Assembly (NCBI RefSeq): GCF_021215455.1
Contig: NZ_JAJPWV010000001.1
Span: 558,001-622,000, forward strand
Direction: 5' to 3'
Source: Mucilaginibacter roseus
GTDB lineage: Bacteria > Bacteroidota > Bacteroidia > Sphingobacteriales > Sphingobacteriaceae
Length of the DNA: 64,000 nucleotides
Numbering within the stretch: position 1 is the stretch's first letter; each line of letters opens with the position of its first letter. Under the pieces are notes generated by a model. The model worked only from the letters and a program-made list of their open reading frames with translations. It was not told where the DNA came from and searched no databases. This document shows positions 1 to 8,269 of this stretch, piece after piece. A program made the position numbers and the translations under genes.

Positions 1-1089
1 CATTTTGATGGCTTTGGCAAAGGCTTTAAATATCGCTTCAATTTTGTGATGCTCGTTAACACCTTCGGCTTTTATGTTGAGGTTGCACTTAGCGGCATCA
101 CTGAATGATTTAAAGAAATGGTAAAACATTTCGGTAGGTACATCGCCCACTTTTTCCCGCTTGAATTCGGCATCCCAAACAATCCAGTTGCGGCCGCCAA
201 AATCAATAGCTGCCTGCGCCAGGCAATCATCCATCGGGAGGCAAAAACCATAACGCTCAATTCCTTTTTTATTGCCTAATGCCTCGGCAAAAACCTCACC
301 CAGGGCTATGCCGGTATCTTCAACGGTGTGGTGTTCGTCAATATGCAGGTCGCCTTTGGCAATAACTTCCAGATCAACACTGCCATGGCGCGCTATCTGA
401 TCCAACATGTGGTCGAAGAAATTTAAACCTGTCGAAATCTTAGCTTCGCCCGTACCATCAAGATTTAGTTTGATAAAGATGTCGGTTTCCTTGGTAGTGC
501 GGCGGTGTTCAACTACCCGTTGCCCCAGTTTCAGGTATTCATAAATATCCTTCCAATCGGTGCTTTCAATAGCGATGCTCTCCTTAATGCTTTCGGGCCA
601 TTTGTCGGTATCAAATTCGGCTCCACCAAGATTGGTGTCATTATTTAACCAGATGGCCTTAGCACCCAGATTTTTGGCTAATAACACATCATTCTTACGG
701 TCGCCGATAACGAAAGAGCCTTGCAGATCGTACTCGTCGGCGTTTAGATATTGCGTGAGCAGCGCCGTGCCCGGTTTGCGGGTAGGAGCATTGTCGCGTG
801 CAAAGGTGCGGTCAATAAATATGGCATCGAAGGTTACGCCCTCGTTCTCAAAGGTTTTTAAAATGAAATCGTGCACCGGGTAAAAGTTAGCTTCCGGGTG
901 CGATGATGTACCCAGGCCATCCTGGTTGGTAACCATCACCAGCTCAAAACCAAGTTGGGCTATTTTAGGCAGCCATTGCAGCGCGCCGGGATAAAACTCC
1001 AGTTTGGCAAACGAGTCGATCTGCTCATCGGCAGGCTCGTTGATCAGGGTGCCGTCGCGGTCAATAAAAAGTACTTTTTTCAGGCTCAT
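1..1089 (-). CDS. hisB: Bifunctional histidinol-phosphatase / imidazoleglycerol-phosphate dehydratase (partial)
   Basis: This gene runs off the left edge; 363 codons are visible and probably only about 15 C-terminal residues are missing. The N-terminal half is a HAD phosphatase: D10-x-D12 in FIDRDGT, then VTNQDG and GDRKND. The C-terminal half is an IGP dehydratase with the metal-binding motifs [18 protein letters not shown] and NEHHKIE. Family knowledge: it catalyses steps 6 and 8 of histidine biosynthesis in the cytoplasm. The ATG overlaps the hisC stop by 4 nt (ATGA), so translation is probably coupled. Both halves are intact as far as can be seen. Confidence 0.95.
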   Translation of the reverse strand, partial: MSLKKVLFIDRDGTLINEPADEQIDSFAKLEFYPGALQWLPKIAQLGFELVMVTNQDGLGTSSHPEANFYPVHDFILKTFENEGVTFDAIFIDRTFARDNAPTRKPGTALLTQYLNADEYDLQGSFVIGDRKNDVLLAKNLGAKAIWLNNDTNLGGAEFDTDKWPESIKESIAIESTDWKDIYEYLKLGQRVVEHRRTTKETDIFIKLNLDGTGEAKISTGLNFFDHMLDQIARHGSVDLEVIAKGDLHIDEHHTVEDTGIALGEVFAEALGNKKGIERYGFCLPMDDCLAQAAIDFGGRNWIVWDAEFKREKVGDVPTEMFYHFFKSFSDAAKCNLNIKAEGVNEHHKIEAIFKAFAKAIKM

Positions 1090-2132
1090 TTATAATTTTG
1101 TAAAGCGTTGATCAATGTTTCATTTTCGGCTGGCGTGCCGATGGTAATGCGCAGGCAACCCTCGCAGAGCTCCACTTTTGAACGGTCGCGGACGATAATG
1201 CCCTGTTGCACCAGGTAGTTGTAAATATCCCGCGCGCCGGTAGTTTTTACCAAGATAAAGTTAGCGTCGGAAGGATAAATATCCAGCACAAAATCAAAGT
1301 TTTTTAACTGAAGTACAAGTTTATCCCGTTGTGTTAAAGTTTCTTTAATCCAGCTATTTACGGTGTCAATATTGTTCAAGGCCTCCAATGCTAATTGCTG
1401 CGAAGCTTCGTTGATGTTGTAAGGCGGTTTCACCTTGTTCATCACCTCGATGATCTCCTCGCTGGCAAAGGCCATACCCACACGCAGCCCGGCTAAGCCC
1501 CATGCTTTCGACAAGGTTTGCAACACTACAAGGTTGGCATATTCGGTGAGTTCCTGTATAAAGGTTTTTTGGCGACTAAAGTTGATATAAGCTTCATCAA
1601 CCACTACTAAACCACTAAAGTTGGCCAGTAATGTTTCCACATCTTCACGATTAATGGAGTTGCCGGTGGGGTTGTTGGGTGAGCAAATGAAGATCATTTT
1701 GGTGTGCTCGTCAATCGCTTCGGCAATGCCTTCCAGGTTGAGCTGATAATCTTCGGTAAGTAATACCTTGCGGGTTTCAATATCATTGATGTTAGCCGAT
1801 ACCTCATACATGCCGTAGGTGGGTGGTACCAGTATCACATTATCAACTCCCGGATTACAAAAGCTGCGGAATAGCACATCAATAGCCTCATCGCTGCCAT
1901 TACCCAAAAATATGTTGCGCGGCGGCACGCCTTTAATTTCGCTCAGGCGCTTTTTAACCTTGTATTGCAACGGATCTGGGTAGCGATTATAGGCGGTATC
2001 CAACGGTGAGCCAAAAGCATTCTCGTTAGCGTCCAGATACACGCTGGCTTCCCCCTTGAACTCATCACGTGCAGAGGAGTAAGGCACCAGTTTTTTTATA
2101 TTAGGACGAAGTATTTTATTTATATCGAACAT
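1086..2132 (-). CDS. hisC: Histidinol-phosphate aminotransferase
   Basis: This is a 348-residue fold-type I PLP aminotransferase of normal length. Visible motifs are the N-terminal [19 protein letters not shown], the CSPNNPTGN substrate/PLP loop, VVDEAYINF, the PLP lysine in [14 protein letters not shown], and the C-terminal Arg in CLRITIGTP. It converts imidazole-acetol phosphate to histidinol phosphate with glutamate as donor. It lies between the lipoprotein gene (2 nt away) and hisB (4-nt overlap), so it is expressed from the same his transcript. Confidence 0.96.
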   Translation of the reverse strand: MFDINKILRPNIKKLVPYSSARDEFKGEASVYLDANENAFGSPLDTAYNRYPDPLQYKVKKRLSEIKGVPPRNIFLGNGSDEAIDVLFRSFCNPGVDNVILVPPTYGMYEVSANINDIETRKVLLTEDYQLNLEGIAEAIDEHTKMIFICSPNNPTGNSINREDVETLLANFSGLVVVDEAYINFSRQKTFIQELTEYANLVVLQTLSKAWGLAGLRVGMAFASEEIIEVMNKVKPPYNINEASQQLALEALNNIDTVNSWIKETLTQRDKLVLQLKNFDFVLDIYPSDANFILVKTTGARDIYNYLVQQGIIVRDRSKVELCEGCLRITIGTPAENETLINALQNYK

Positions 2133-2134
2133 GG

Positions 2135-2875
2135 TTATTTAAGAGTTAAACCGGAAGAGAAGATATATCTCTTTCCATTAAATTGAAAAATAATTTGGCC
2201 ATTAGATGATTGAGGTGATTCAAAGTAACCCCCATCATCGGTTTCAATAAAATCATTAAATAAATAATGGCTCGTTGTTTTAAGTGTCAGAGGGTCAAAC
2301 ATCGCGGCGAAAACACGATTGTTAGTGCCTGCTTCTGATACTTTCCAGTAATAGATCTTTTGATTGATGATTGCCGGGTTAGCAAACCAGCCAAAGTCTT
2401 CAGCTTTGTTATTGAGGCTGATCTTATTCCCTTTATTCAAGATGATGAAATCACCTATGTTAGCGAATATCGATTTTTTATAACAGTTATTACCAACCAC
2501 TCCATCCTCATTTTCTTTGTCGGTCAGTATGCTTTTACCATCAATCACCAAATACAAATAAATGTCTTTCGAGATTTTCTGTATTCCGTATTGCTGATCA
2601 ATGGTGTCCAATAGTTTATTATCTTTTTTTACAACGGCATATGTGCCATCTCCCAGTCCAAAATCAAAGTAGCCGGTATCAGCAACTATAAAATTATCAA
2701 TCAGTTTGTAAGGCTTAAAAATAGTATCCTCAACTGCGGCGACTTTAATAGTATCTGTTTTTGACTGCGCTGGAGTAGTGTCAAATAGCAAGCTATCCGA
2801 TGGTGCACTTGTTTGCTTGCCTTTGCAGGCCGCAAATAATACCAAGCTCAAAATATAGATAATGTATTTATTCAT
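2135..2875 (-). CDS. Lipoprotein of unknown function inside the his operon
   Basis: The protein has 246 residues from the ATG at 2875; an in-frame TTG at 2887 would add four residues but is a poor start. A hydrophobic signal ends in the lipobox LFAAC, followed by a Ser/Thr-rich linker and a domain rich in short beta-strand patterns with many aromatic and Asp/Gly turns (DTGYFDFGLGDGTYAV). I do not recognise the family. It is probably membrane-anchored in the periplasm or at the surface. It sits between hisD and hisC with 2 nt to hisC, so it is co-transcribed with the pathway, but nothing in the sequence links it to histidine. It may be a later insertion. Confidence 0.75.
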   Translation of the reverse strand: MNKYIIYILSLVLFAACKGKQTSAPSDSLLFDTTPAQSKTDTIKVAAVEDTIFKPYKLIDNFIVADTGYFDFGLGDGTYAVVKKDNKLLDTIDQQYGIQKISKDIYLYLVIDGKSILTDKENEDGVVGNNCYKKSIFANIGDFIILNKGNKISLNNKAEDFGWFANPAIINQKIYYWKVSEAGTNNRVFAAMFDPLTLKTTSHYLFNDFIETDDGGYFESPQSSNGQIIFQFNGKRYIFSSGLTLK

Positions 2876-2888
2876 CTTTACTATCAAA

Positions 2889-2921
2889 AGTCCTCCCTTA
2901 CGGGGAGGATTTAGGAGGGGT
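2889..2921. repeat. Short GC-rich palindromic intergenic repeat, copy 1
   Basis: A small hairpin (TCCTCCC / GGGAGGA) is followed by TTTAGGAGGGG. It matches the copy at 4255-4287 with a single internal difference. This copy overlaps the 3' end of hisD: the last codons and the stop codon of hisD are repeat sequence (Asn-Pro-Ser-stop). It has the look of a dispersed intergenic element; its role is unknown. Confidence 0.75.
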
Positions 2922-4200
2922 TATACCTTACACCAACCGCATTAGCATGCGCATGCAGGCCTTCTAACTCGGCCAGGGTTTGCACCGCCGGACCAATATT
3001 TTGCAAACCATCAGCCGTGATGTGCTGAAAGGTTATCTTTTTAACAAACGAATCAACTGAAACACCTGAATAGGCTTTGGCATAGCTACTTGTGGGTAGC
3101 GTATGGTTGGTTCCGGATGCGTAGTCGCCCGCGCTTTCGGGTGTAAGGTTGCCCAAAAATACCGAGCCTGCGTTTATGATGCTGCCGGTTATTTCCTGCC
3201 ATTTTTCGGTAGCTAAAATCAAGTGTTCTGGCGCGTACTGGTTGCTGAAACTCATGGCTTCGCCGAGGCTTGGGGTTACTACGATGTAAGAGTTATCAAT
3301 GGCCTGGCGGGCAATTTCGGCACGGGGTAATACCGCTAATTGTTTCTCTACTTCCTCAGATGCTGCTGCGGCAATTTCTTGAGATGTGCAAACCAGTACA
3401 GCCTGGCTGTCAATACCATGCTCAGCCTGGGCTAAAAGGTCAGCCGCGATGAATCTCGCATTGGCGGTATCGTCGGCAATCACCAATACTTCAGAGGGCC
3501 CGGCAGGCATATCAATAGCCGTTGTGGTGGTTGATTGTATAATGGTTTTGGCCTTGGTAACAAATTGGTTTCCCGGGCCAAATATCTTATCAACCTTTGT
3601 GATGCTTTCTGTACCATATGCCATTGCCGCGATAGCCTGCGCGCCGCCAGCCAGAAATATCCTGTCGATACCCAGCATTAGTGCCACGTAGGCGATAAAC
3701 GCGTTCACCTTGCCATTTTTTTGCGGCGGAGAACACACGATCAACTCATGGCAACCGGCAATTTTAGCGGGAATGCCCAGCATCAAAAAAGTGCTTGGCA
3801 ATACGGCAGATCCACCGGGAATGTATAAGCCTACCTTTTCAATCGGGCGCAACTCGCGCCAGCAGGTTACACCGGGCATGGTTTCCACCTTATCCTCAGC
3901 TTTTAACTGCGACTCATGGAACCTATAGATATTTTGGTAGGCAATATCCAATGCCGCTTTTTGCTCAGGCAATACGGTGGCGGCTATTTCCTCCAGCTCA
4001 TGCTTGTTGAGGTAAAGCTTGTCAAGCGTTACTTTGTCAAAACGGTTGGCATAGTCATACAGGGCACGGTCGCCATGCTGCTGTACGTTGCTGATAACCT
4101 CTTCAACAATGGTACGTATTTCATTAGCCGGGTCAACGTTGCGTTGCACCAGTCGAGCTATGTCCTGTTTGGTTAAATCTGAATAGTTGTAAGTCTTCAT
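2911..4200 (-). CDS. hisD: Histidinol dehydrogenase
   Basis: This 429-residue NAD-dependent zinc enzyme is of normal length and catalyses the last two oxidations, histidinol to histidine. Visible motifs are [37 protein letters not shown], the conserved AEHGIDSQA, and the C-terminal region [21 protein letters not shown] and GLHAHANAV with the conserved catalytic and metal-ligand His residues. The extreme C-terminus (NPS) is encoded by an intergenic repeat that has replaced or trimmed the original end. It is the second enzyme gene of the operon, 92 nt downstream of hisG, and the gap holds two hairpins. Confidence 0.96.
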   Translation of the reverse strand: MKTYNYSDLTKQDIARLVQRNVDPANEIRTIVEEVISNVQQHGDRALYDYANRFDKVTLDKLYLNKHELEEIAATVLPEQKAALDIAYQNIYRFHESQLKAEDKVETMPGVTCWRELRPIEKVGLYIPGGSAVLPSTFLMLGIPAKIAGCHELIVCSPPQKNGKVNAFIAYVALMLGIDRIFLAGGAQAIAAMAYGTESITKVDKIFGPGNQFVTKAKTIIQSTTTTAIDMPAGPSEVLVIADDTANARFIAADLLAQAEHGIDSQAVLVCTSQEIAAAASEEVEKQLAVLPRAEIARQAIDNSYIVVTPSLGEAMSFSNQYAPEHLILATEKWQEITGSIINAGSVFLGNLTPESAGDYASGTNHTLPTSSYAKAYSGVSVDSFVKKITFQHITADGLQNIGPAVQTLAELEGLHAHANAVGVRYNPS

Positions 4201-4202
4201 AA

Positions 4203-4239
4203 AACCTCTCCCCAGCCCTCTCCAAAGGAGAGGGAGTTT
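4203..4239. repeat. GC-rich hairpin repeat between hisG and hisD
   Basis: A perfect 8-bp inverted repeat, CCCTCTCC-AAA-GGAGAGGG (4216-4234), is preceded by a CCTCTCCCCAG arm. It resembles the other CCTCC/GGAGG elements of the window but is a different subtype. On the transcribed strand it would form an intercistronic hairpin in the his mRNA. It lacks a strong U-tract on the minus strand, so I do not call it a terminator. Confidence 0.6.
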
Positions 4240-4254
4240 TATACCACCTTATCA

Positions 4255-4287
4255 AGTCCTCCCTTATGGGGAGGATTTAGGAGGGGT
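4255..4287. repeat. Short GC-rich palindromic intergenic repeat, copy 2
   Basis: This is nearly identical to 2889-2921 over 33 nt: a TCCTCCC / GGGAGGA hairpin followed by TTTAGGAGGGG. It lies directly downstream of the hisG stop codon. Two copies flank hisD, so hisD is bracketed by direct repeats. Confidence 0.75.
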
Positions 4288-4292
4288 GGCGC

Positions 4293-5144
4293 CTAAAATA
4301 TTATCTTCTCAATCGGCAATACCACTATGCCCTGGGCGCCGGCCTGTTTCAATTGGCTTATGCGGTCCCAAAAATCACGCTCGGGTATTACGGTGTGTAC
4401 TGCTACCCAGTCGCTTTCAGCAAGCGCTACTACCGATGGGCTTTTTACCCCAGGTAACAACGCTGTAATGGCATCCAGGTTTGCTTTTGGTGCGTTAAGC
4501 ACTACGTACTTGGTTTCTTTAGCGCGTAATACTGATTGTACACGCTGGATCAGTTCCTGTATCAGGTCGTTATCTTCTTCACCTTTACGGCCGATCAATA
4601 CCGCCTCGCTGCTCATTACATCGGCAAAGGGTTTAAGGCCATTGCTTTTTAGCGTTCCGCCGGTTGATACCAAATCGCATATCGCATCGCTTAAACCTAA
4701 ACCCGGCGAAATTTCAACCGAGCCTGATATGGTGCGGATGTCGGCTTCAATATTATTACTTTGCAGATACTTGTTCAGGATGACAGGGTAGGTGGTAGCG
4801 ATGGCCTTACCATTCAACGATGCCAGGCTACTGATATCGCTGTTGTTTGGTATGGCTATCTTAAGCGAGCAACGGCCAAAGCCCAAGGGCTGCAGGTAGG
4901 CTACGTCAACCTCGGTTTCCTGTATAACGTTTTCGCCTACAATGCCCAGGTCGGCAATGCCATCCTGTACATACTCAGGAATATCGTCGTCACGCAAAAA
5001 AAGTATTTCAAGCGGAAAATTCGATACCGGTGATATTAATGAGCTTTTATAATTTTCAAAGTTAAGGCCGCAGTTTTTAAGCAGCTCAACAGACTTTTCA
5101 TTTAGCCGACCCGATTTTTGGATCGCTATTTTTAGTGTTTTCAC
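4293..5144 (-). CDS. hisG: ATP phosphoribosyltransferase, long form
   Basis: With 283 residues this is the long HisG, which carries its own C-terminal ACT-like regulatory domain and needs no HisZ. Catalytic motifs include AIQKSGRL, LGIVGEN, IATTYP and the PRPP-binding-type ISGSVEISPGLGLSDAICDLVSTGGTL. The C-terminal region from about residue 210 (VLNAPKANLDAI and HTVIPERDFWD) fits the feedback-inhibition domain. It catalyses the committed step from ATP and PRPP. The start codon is GTG at 5144. It lies 61 nt downstream of a His-rich leader ORF, so expression is probably set there. Confidence 0.95.
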   Translation of the reverse strand: MKTLKIAIQKSGRLNEKSVELLKNCGLNFENYKSSLISPVSNFPLEILFLRDDDIPEYVQDGIADLGIVGENVIQETEVDVAYLQPLGFGRCSLKIAIPNNSDISSLASLNGKAIATTYPVILNKYLQSNNIEADIRTISGSVEISPGLGLSDAICDLVSTGGTLKSNGLKPFADVMSSEAVLIGRKGEEDNDLIQELIQRVQSVLRAKETKYVVLNAPKANLDAITALLPGVKSPSVVALAESDWVAVHTVIPERDFWDRISQLKQAGAQGIVVLPIEKIIF

Positions 5145-5205
5145 AAAATAAAATTAAGGGTAAATAAATAAACGGGGGTGCTGTTATTTCACGTAGAAAC
5201 ATACA

Positions 5206-5268
5206 TTATCTAATATCGCCATGGTGGCGATGATGCAGATGAAGATGATGTAGTTTGTAACCGTTCAT
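5206..5268 (-). CDS. hisL: His-rich leader peptide of the histidine operon (20 aa)
   Basis: A short ORF starts at the ATG at 5268 and ends with TAA at 5208-5206. It encodes 20 residues with the run HHLHLHHRHH, seven His in ten codons, directly upstream of hisG and downstream of a promoter-like sequence. Leader peptides of this kind are known from enterobacterial his operons, where ribosome stalling at His codons controls attenuation. The codons CAT-CGC-CAC-CAT-GGC-GAT lie inside a 6-bp hairpin (5215-5231). No GC hairpin with a U-tract follows before hisG, so the output mechanism may differ from classical termination. The symbol is by analogy only. Confidence 0.85.
   Translation of the reverse strand: MNGYKLHHLHLHHRHHGDIR
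5215..5231 (-). promoter_or_regulatory. Hairpin inside the his leader ORF
   Basis: A perfect inverted repeat, ATCGCC-ACCAT-GGCGAT, overlaps the last His codons of the leader peptide. A ribosome stalled on the preceding His codons would cover or release it. It could be the switchable element of an attenuator. There is no U-tract behind it, so it is not itself an intrinsic terminator. Confidence 0.5.
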
Positions 5269-5306
5269 TTTTAATATATAGTAGTACTATAGATTTTGAA
5301 GTGCTG

Positions 5307-5336
5307 CAAATATATACAGTAGATCATAAAATCAAA
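5307..5336 (-). promoter_or_regulatory. Promoter of the his operon (Bacteroidota type)
   Basis: On the minus strand a -33 element TTTG (5336-5333) is followed after 18 nt by TATATTTG (5314-5307), an exact match to the -7 consensus TAnnTTTG of the primary Bacteroidota sigma factor. Transcription would begin near 5300, about 30 nt before the leader-peptide ATG. Confidence 0.65.
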
Positions 5337-5356
5337 ATTATATGTGAATTTTTATG

Positions 5357-5394
5357 AAAAAGAGAAAGCCCTTCCGGATGGTGGAAGGGCTTTC
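5357..5394 (-). terminator. Intrinsic terminator of the lipoprotein array
   Basis: A 12-bp perfect stem (GAAAGCCCTTCC / GGAAGGGCTTTC, 5364-5394, 7-nt loop) is followed on the minus strand by TCTTTTT. It lies 20 nt past the stop of the last lipoprotein gene and separates the array from the his promoter. Confidence 0.85.
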
Positions 5395-5414
5395 ACTTTC
5401 AATTAAACGCTTGC

Positions 5415-6377
5415 TTAAAATGATTTATAAACAATATTGCTGTTCCATGTGCTGTCAACTTTAACATTCGTACCTGTGGCGGTGCCGTTTCCGCCGAATA
5501 AATTTCCGGTTAAAAGCGTTATCTGGTTAGGGTTACATGTAACGTCGGTAAGCGCTTTTGAAGCTATTACCTTGTTGTTGGCATCCACCGCTTCAATGGT
5601 TATATTGTGCTTGCTGTTGGCATCAACCAATGCATAAGTGGCAAAACGCAGGTTGCTTTTTCCGGATAAACTGCTGGTAATAGTAAAACGTGCACCTGCG
5701 TCAGCACTATTCAGGAGGTCGTCCACGCCGTAAGGTTCTGAACCCCAGTTGTAAACATGCTTTGCCGGTGACACGCGCGTGTATATATATTTAACGTTGC
5801 TTGGTATAGCATCTTTAATATGCAATTGTACCTGGGCTACTACACGTTCAAGTACTATGTTAAGCGACTGGTTTGATTGGCCCACCGTAAATGCCATACT
5901 TTTGGCAAATGTTTCTCTGAATAGGGAAGGATAAAAACTGGTGTCATAGTAAAAAGCGATGCTTGAGTTGCCTGAATGGACAAGTGTGCCATACACTGCA
6001 CCTTCTTTTTCTTGCCTGCTAAGCCCACGCGTGTCATCGTTTAAGCCGGCTGCGCAATAAATTGTATAGTTGCCGGGTTGCAATTTTACCTTTATGCTGC
6101 CATCGGTAGTGGTTATATAATTGCCTACCTCGGCTCCGGTACTGTTTAATATAAACCGGTGAAATACACGGTAAAATTTATAGTCATTATCCTCTCGTAT
6201 AGCCGTATCTCCAACTGCGTTGGTTTTTATACCCGAATAATCTTTAGAGAAACCGGATACTGTAAAATTTACTTCATACTCCTTGTTATTATCAGATGGT
6301 GTGGGTTTTACATCTTTTTTACAGGATGCAACGGTAGTTAGTATGGCAATGGCTATAGTATTGTAAATTGCTTTCAT
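5415..6377 (-). CDS. Array lipoprotein A1 (family A, FimB/Mfa2-like)
   Basis: The protein has 320 residues, with a signal peptide and lipobox (TVASCKKD). The domain begins KEYEVNFTVSGFSKDY, has a central segment VAQVQLHIKDAIP, a late segment PNQITLLTGNLFGG, and ends VKVDSTWNSNIVYKSF. These marks recur in the three other family A members (starting at 8252, 10097 and 11920 on the minus strand). The pattern (beta-rich, L-x-R then V-x-V-x-I-x-D-A-I-P) resembles fimbrillin-type FimB/Mfa2 anchor or minor subunits; this family call is inference. It is the last gene of the eight-gene array, followed by a strong terminator, and is probably at the outer membrane surface. Confidence 0.75.
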   Translation of the reverse strand: MKAIYNTIAIAILTTVASCKKDVKPTPSDNNKEYEVNFTVSGFSKDYSGIKTNAVGDTAIREDNDYKFYRVFHRFILNSTGAEVGNYITTTDGSIKVKLQPGNYTIYCAAGLNDDTRGLSRQEKEGAVYGTLVHSGNSSIAFYYDTSFYPSLFRETFAKSMAFTVGQSNQSLNIVLERVVAQVQLHIKDAIPSNVKYIYTRVSPAKHVYNWGSEPYGVDDLLNSADAGARFTITSSLSGKSNLRFATYALVDANSKHNITIEAVDANNKVIASKALTDVTCNPNQITLLTGNLFGGNGTATGTNVKVDSTWNSNIVYKSF

Positions 6378-6400
6378 GTTTTAAAAATTGCAGGTTATTA

Positions 6401-7288
6401 TTAATATTCTACCACTGTAGTGTCGTTACCATACAACTCATTATAGGTTACGGTAAAGCCCTGTTCTCCATAAGCACCTTTAAACACATTGCCCGATAGT
6501 ATAGTACGTGTGTTAGGATAAATCATCACGCTATCTATCACCTTGCCGTATGTTCCAAATATTTTATTACTTACGGTTACTACCACTTTAATTGGTTTTA
6601 CAGTGTTGGTAACATAAGTTTTGTAAGTGTAGTTAGTGATGCCGAATAATGAAGGCGCTATGTTTTTTGTTTCACTACGACGGTAGGGCTTACTAATATC
6701 GGGCGTGCCGTTGTTCAACAACAGGCTGTAATCGTTTTCCAAACTATATTGTATTGATAAAGTCTCATCATCAATAGCATCAAGAAACTTCACTTCCAAC
6801 TGGCCGTTTACACGTTGAAGGTTAATATTTTGGGTTACAGTAGATGCCGTTACAGTAAGTTCAAATTTTTGATAGAAAGTGTCGCTGCCCAGCGCAACTA
6901 TATGTTTAGAGTCATATTCCGTCGGCTTATTTTTAGTAGCTACCAGTACAACAGTATACGTTCCGGCAGCAAAGCCATCAGTTATCTTTCCAAAATTTGG
7001 CGTGGTACTGGTTTGTATCAGCGAGGTTACTAATTTATCATCGCTATTAAAAACATAATAGGCTAAAAAGGTGGCCAAGTCTGCCAGGTTAGCCGGGGTA
7101 TTGTTCAGTTTTTTAATTTTAGACGAGCGTTGCAGGTTTTGCTCGTCGGCATCAATACCGATATTGAAATTAACTTCATATTTTTTACCATCATTATCCG
7201 GATCAGGCTTCGACGGGCTTTTGCCATCCTTTTTACATGCCGCGAAAAGCAAAAAGAGCAATGGGAAAATTATATAAATCTTTTTCAT
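6401..7288 (-). CDS. Array lipoprotein B1 (family B, FimB/Mfa2-like)
   Basis: The protein has 295 residues and lipobox LFAAC, then the family B linker CKKDGKSPSKPDPDN and KKYEVNFNIGIDAD. Shared marks are INLQRVNGQLEVKFLDAI in the middle, PNTRTILSGNVF late, and an acidic/aromatic end (TTVVEY). Family B is related to family A through the L-x-R and N-x-x-T-x-L-x-G motifs but is shorter and ends differently. It is followed after 23 nt by A1. A surface-exposed fimbrillin-like or adhesin subunit is the best guess; no enzymatic motif is visible. Confidence 0.75.
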   Translation of the reverse strand: MKKIYIIFPLLFLLFAACKKDGKSPSKPDPDNDGKKYEVNFNIGIDADEQNLQRSSKIKKLNNTPANLADLATFLAYYVFNSDDKLVTSLIQTSTTPNFGKITDGFAAGTYTVVLVATKNKPTEYDSKHIVALGSDTFYQKFELTVTASTVTQNINLQRVNGQLEVKFLDAIDDETLSIQYSLENDYSLLLNNGTPDISKPYRRSETKNIAPSLFGITNYTYKTYVTNTVKPIKVVVTVSNKIFGTYGKVIDSVMIYPNTRTILSGNVFKGAYGEQGFTVTYNELYGNDTTVVEY

Positions 7289-7298
7289 TCTTGATAGA

Positions 7299-8252
7299 CT
7301 AAAATGATTGATTGATCACGTTTGTATTCCAGGTGGTATCAACCTTTAAACCGAGGTTGTTAAATAATTTACCCGAAAGCACGGTTATACTGTTAGGGCT
7401 CAAAGGCACATTCTGTATGGTTTTTACCTTGCTGTCGTTTGTTTCTTTAAGCCGGTAGCCTATTTTTACATCCCTTATAGTATTGGGCTCAACTAAAAAA
7501 TACGATACAAACTTGCGGCCTTTTTGGGAATACAATGTGTTGGGTATATCATATTCGCAACTCAAGCGGGTTTTTTCACGCCACGCAGTACCTTTAAAAA
7601 TAAACTCATCAGATAGTGAATCCACACCAATAGAAATTAAATCGATGTTATCAGGTATCGCATCCTTAACTTCAACTATAACTTTGGCAACTATACTTGT
7701 TAATTGTACCGTAATAGGCGTTGTACTGGTAGTTGAAACCGTAAAGTCAACTTTCTTGAAAAATGATTCGCGTGTGAATGGTTGTATCCCATCATAATTT
7801 CCATAATGCAAGGTTCCTACATCAGGCCCGTCTGCAGATGTGTAAGCGCCAACGGCATCGTACGTTTGTCTTGGGTCATTATATGGGTTAAAACCCTCTG
7901 TGTTATCATTCAAAGAGCTAAAAAAGTATGCTGTATAGTGGCCTTCATTTAATTCGAGCGATATGTTGCCTGTGGATGTATTTACATATTTAACCGCGAC
8001 TTGATATCCGGCATCATTACATACGTATACAGATACGCTTCTGGAGAGTGGATACCTACCGTAGGTTGGATAAATAAGCGAATCGCCTAACGCGTTTGTT
8101 TTAATATTTTGGTATTGCTGCGTAAAGCTGCTAACATTAAATGCTACCTGGTATTTTTTACCGTTGGTACTTTGTGGCGAAGGTTTATTATCTTTTTTAC
8201 AGGCCGATATAATAATACATGCCAGAGTTAAGCTAAAAAATATTTTTTTCAT
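7299..8252 (-). CDS. Array lipoprotein A2 (family A, FimB/Mfa2-like)
   Basis: The protein has 317 residues and lipobox IISACKKD. The start KKYQVAFNVSSFTQQYQNIKTNALGD is closely like A1, with VAKVIVEVKDAIP in the middle, PNSITVLSGKLFNN late, and the end LKVDTTWNTNVINQSF. Ser/Thr/Tyr-rich loops between residues 100 and 180 differ strongly from A1, as expected for exposed variable regions. It lies 10 nt upstream of B1. Confidence 0.75.
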   Translation of the reverse strand: MKKIFFSLTLACIIISACKKDNKPSPQSTNGKKYQVAFNVSSFTQQYQNIKTNALGDSLIYPTYGRYPLSRSVSVYVCNDAGYQVAVKYVNTSTGNISLELNEGHYTAYFFSSLNDNTEGFNPYNDPRQTYDAVGAYTSADGPDVGTLHYGNYDGIQPFTRESFFKKVDFTVSTTSTTPITVQLTSIVAKVIVEVKDAIPDNIDLISIGVDSLSDEFIFKGTAWREKTRLSCEYDIPNTLYSQKGRKFVSYFLVEPNTIRDVKIGYRLKETNDSKVKTIQNVPLSPNSITVLSGKLFNNLGLKVDTTWNTNVINQSF

Positions 8253-8269
8253 GATTGCAGGTTCAATGG

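Noticed and set aside
4203..4239. Terminator or attenuator between hisG and hisD
   Set aside because: It has a hairpin but no U-tract on the transcribed strand, and it belongs to a repeat type found elsewhere.
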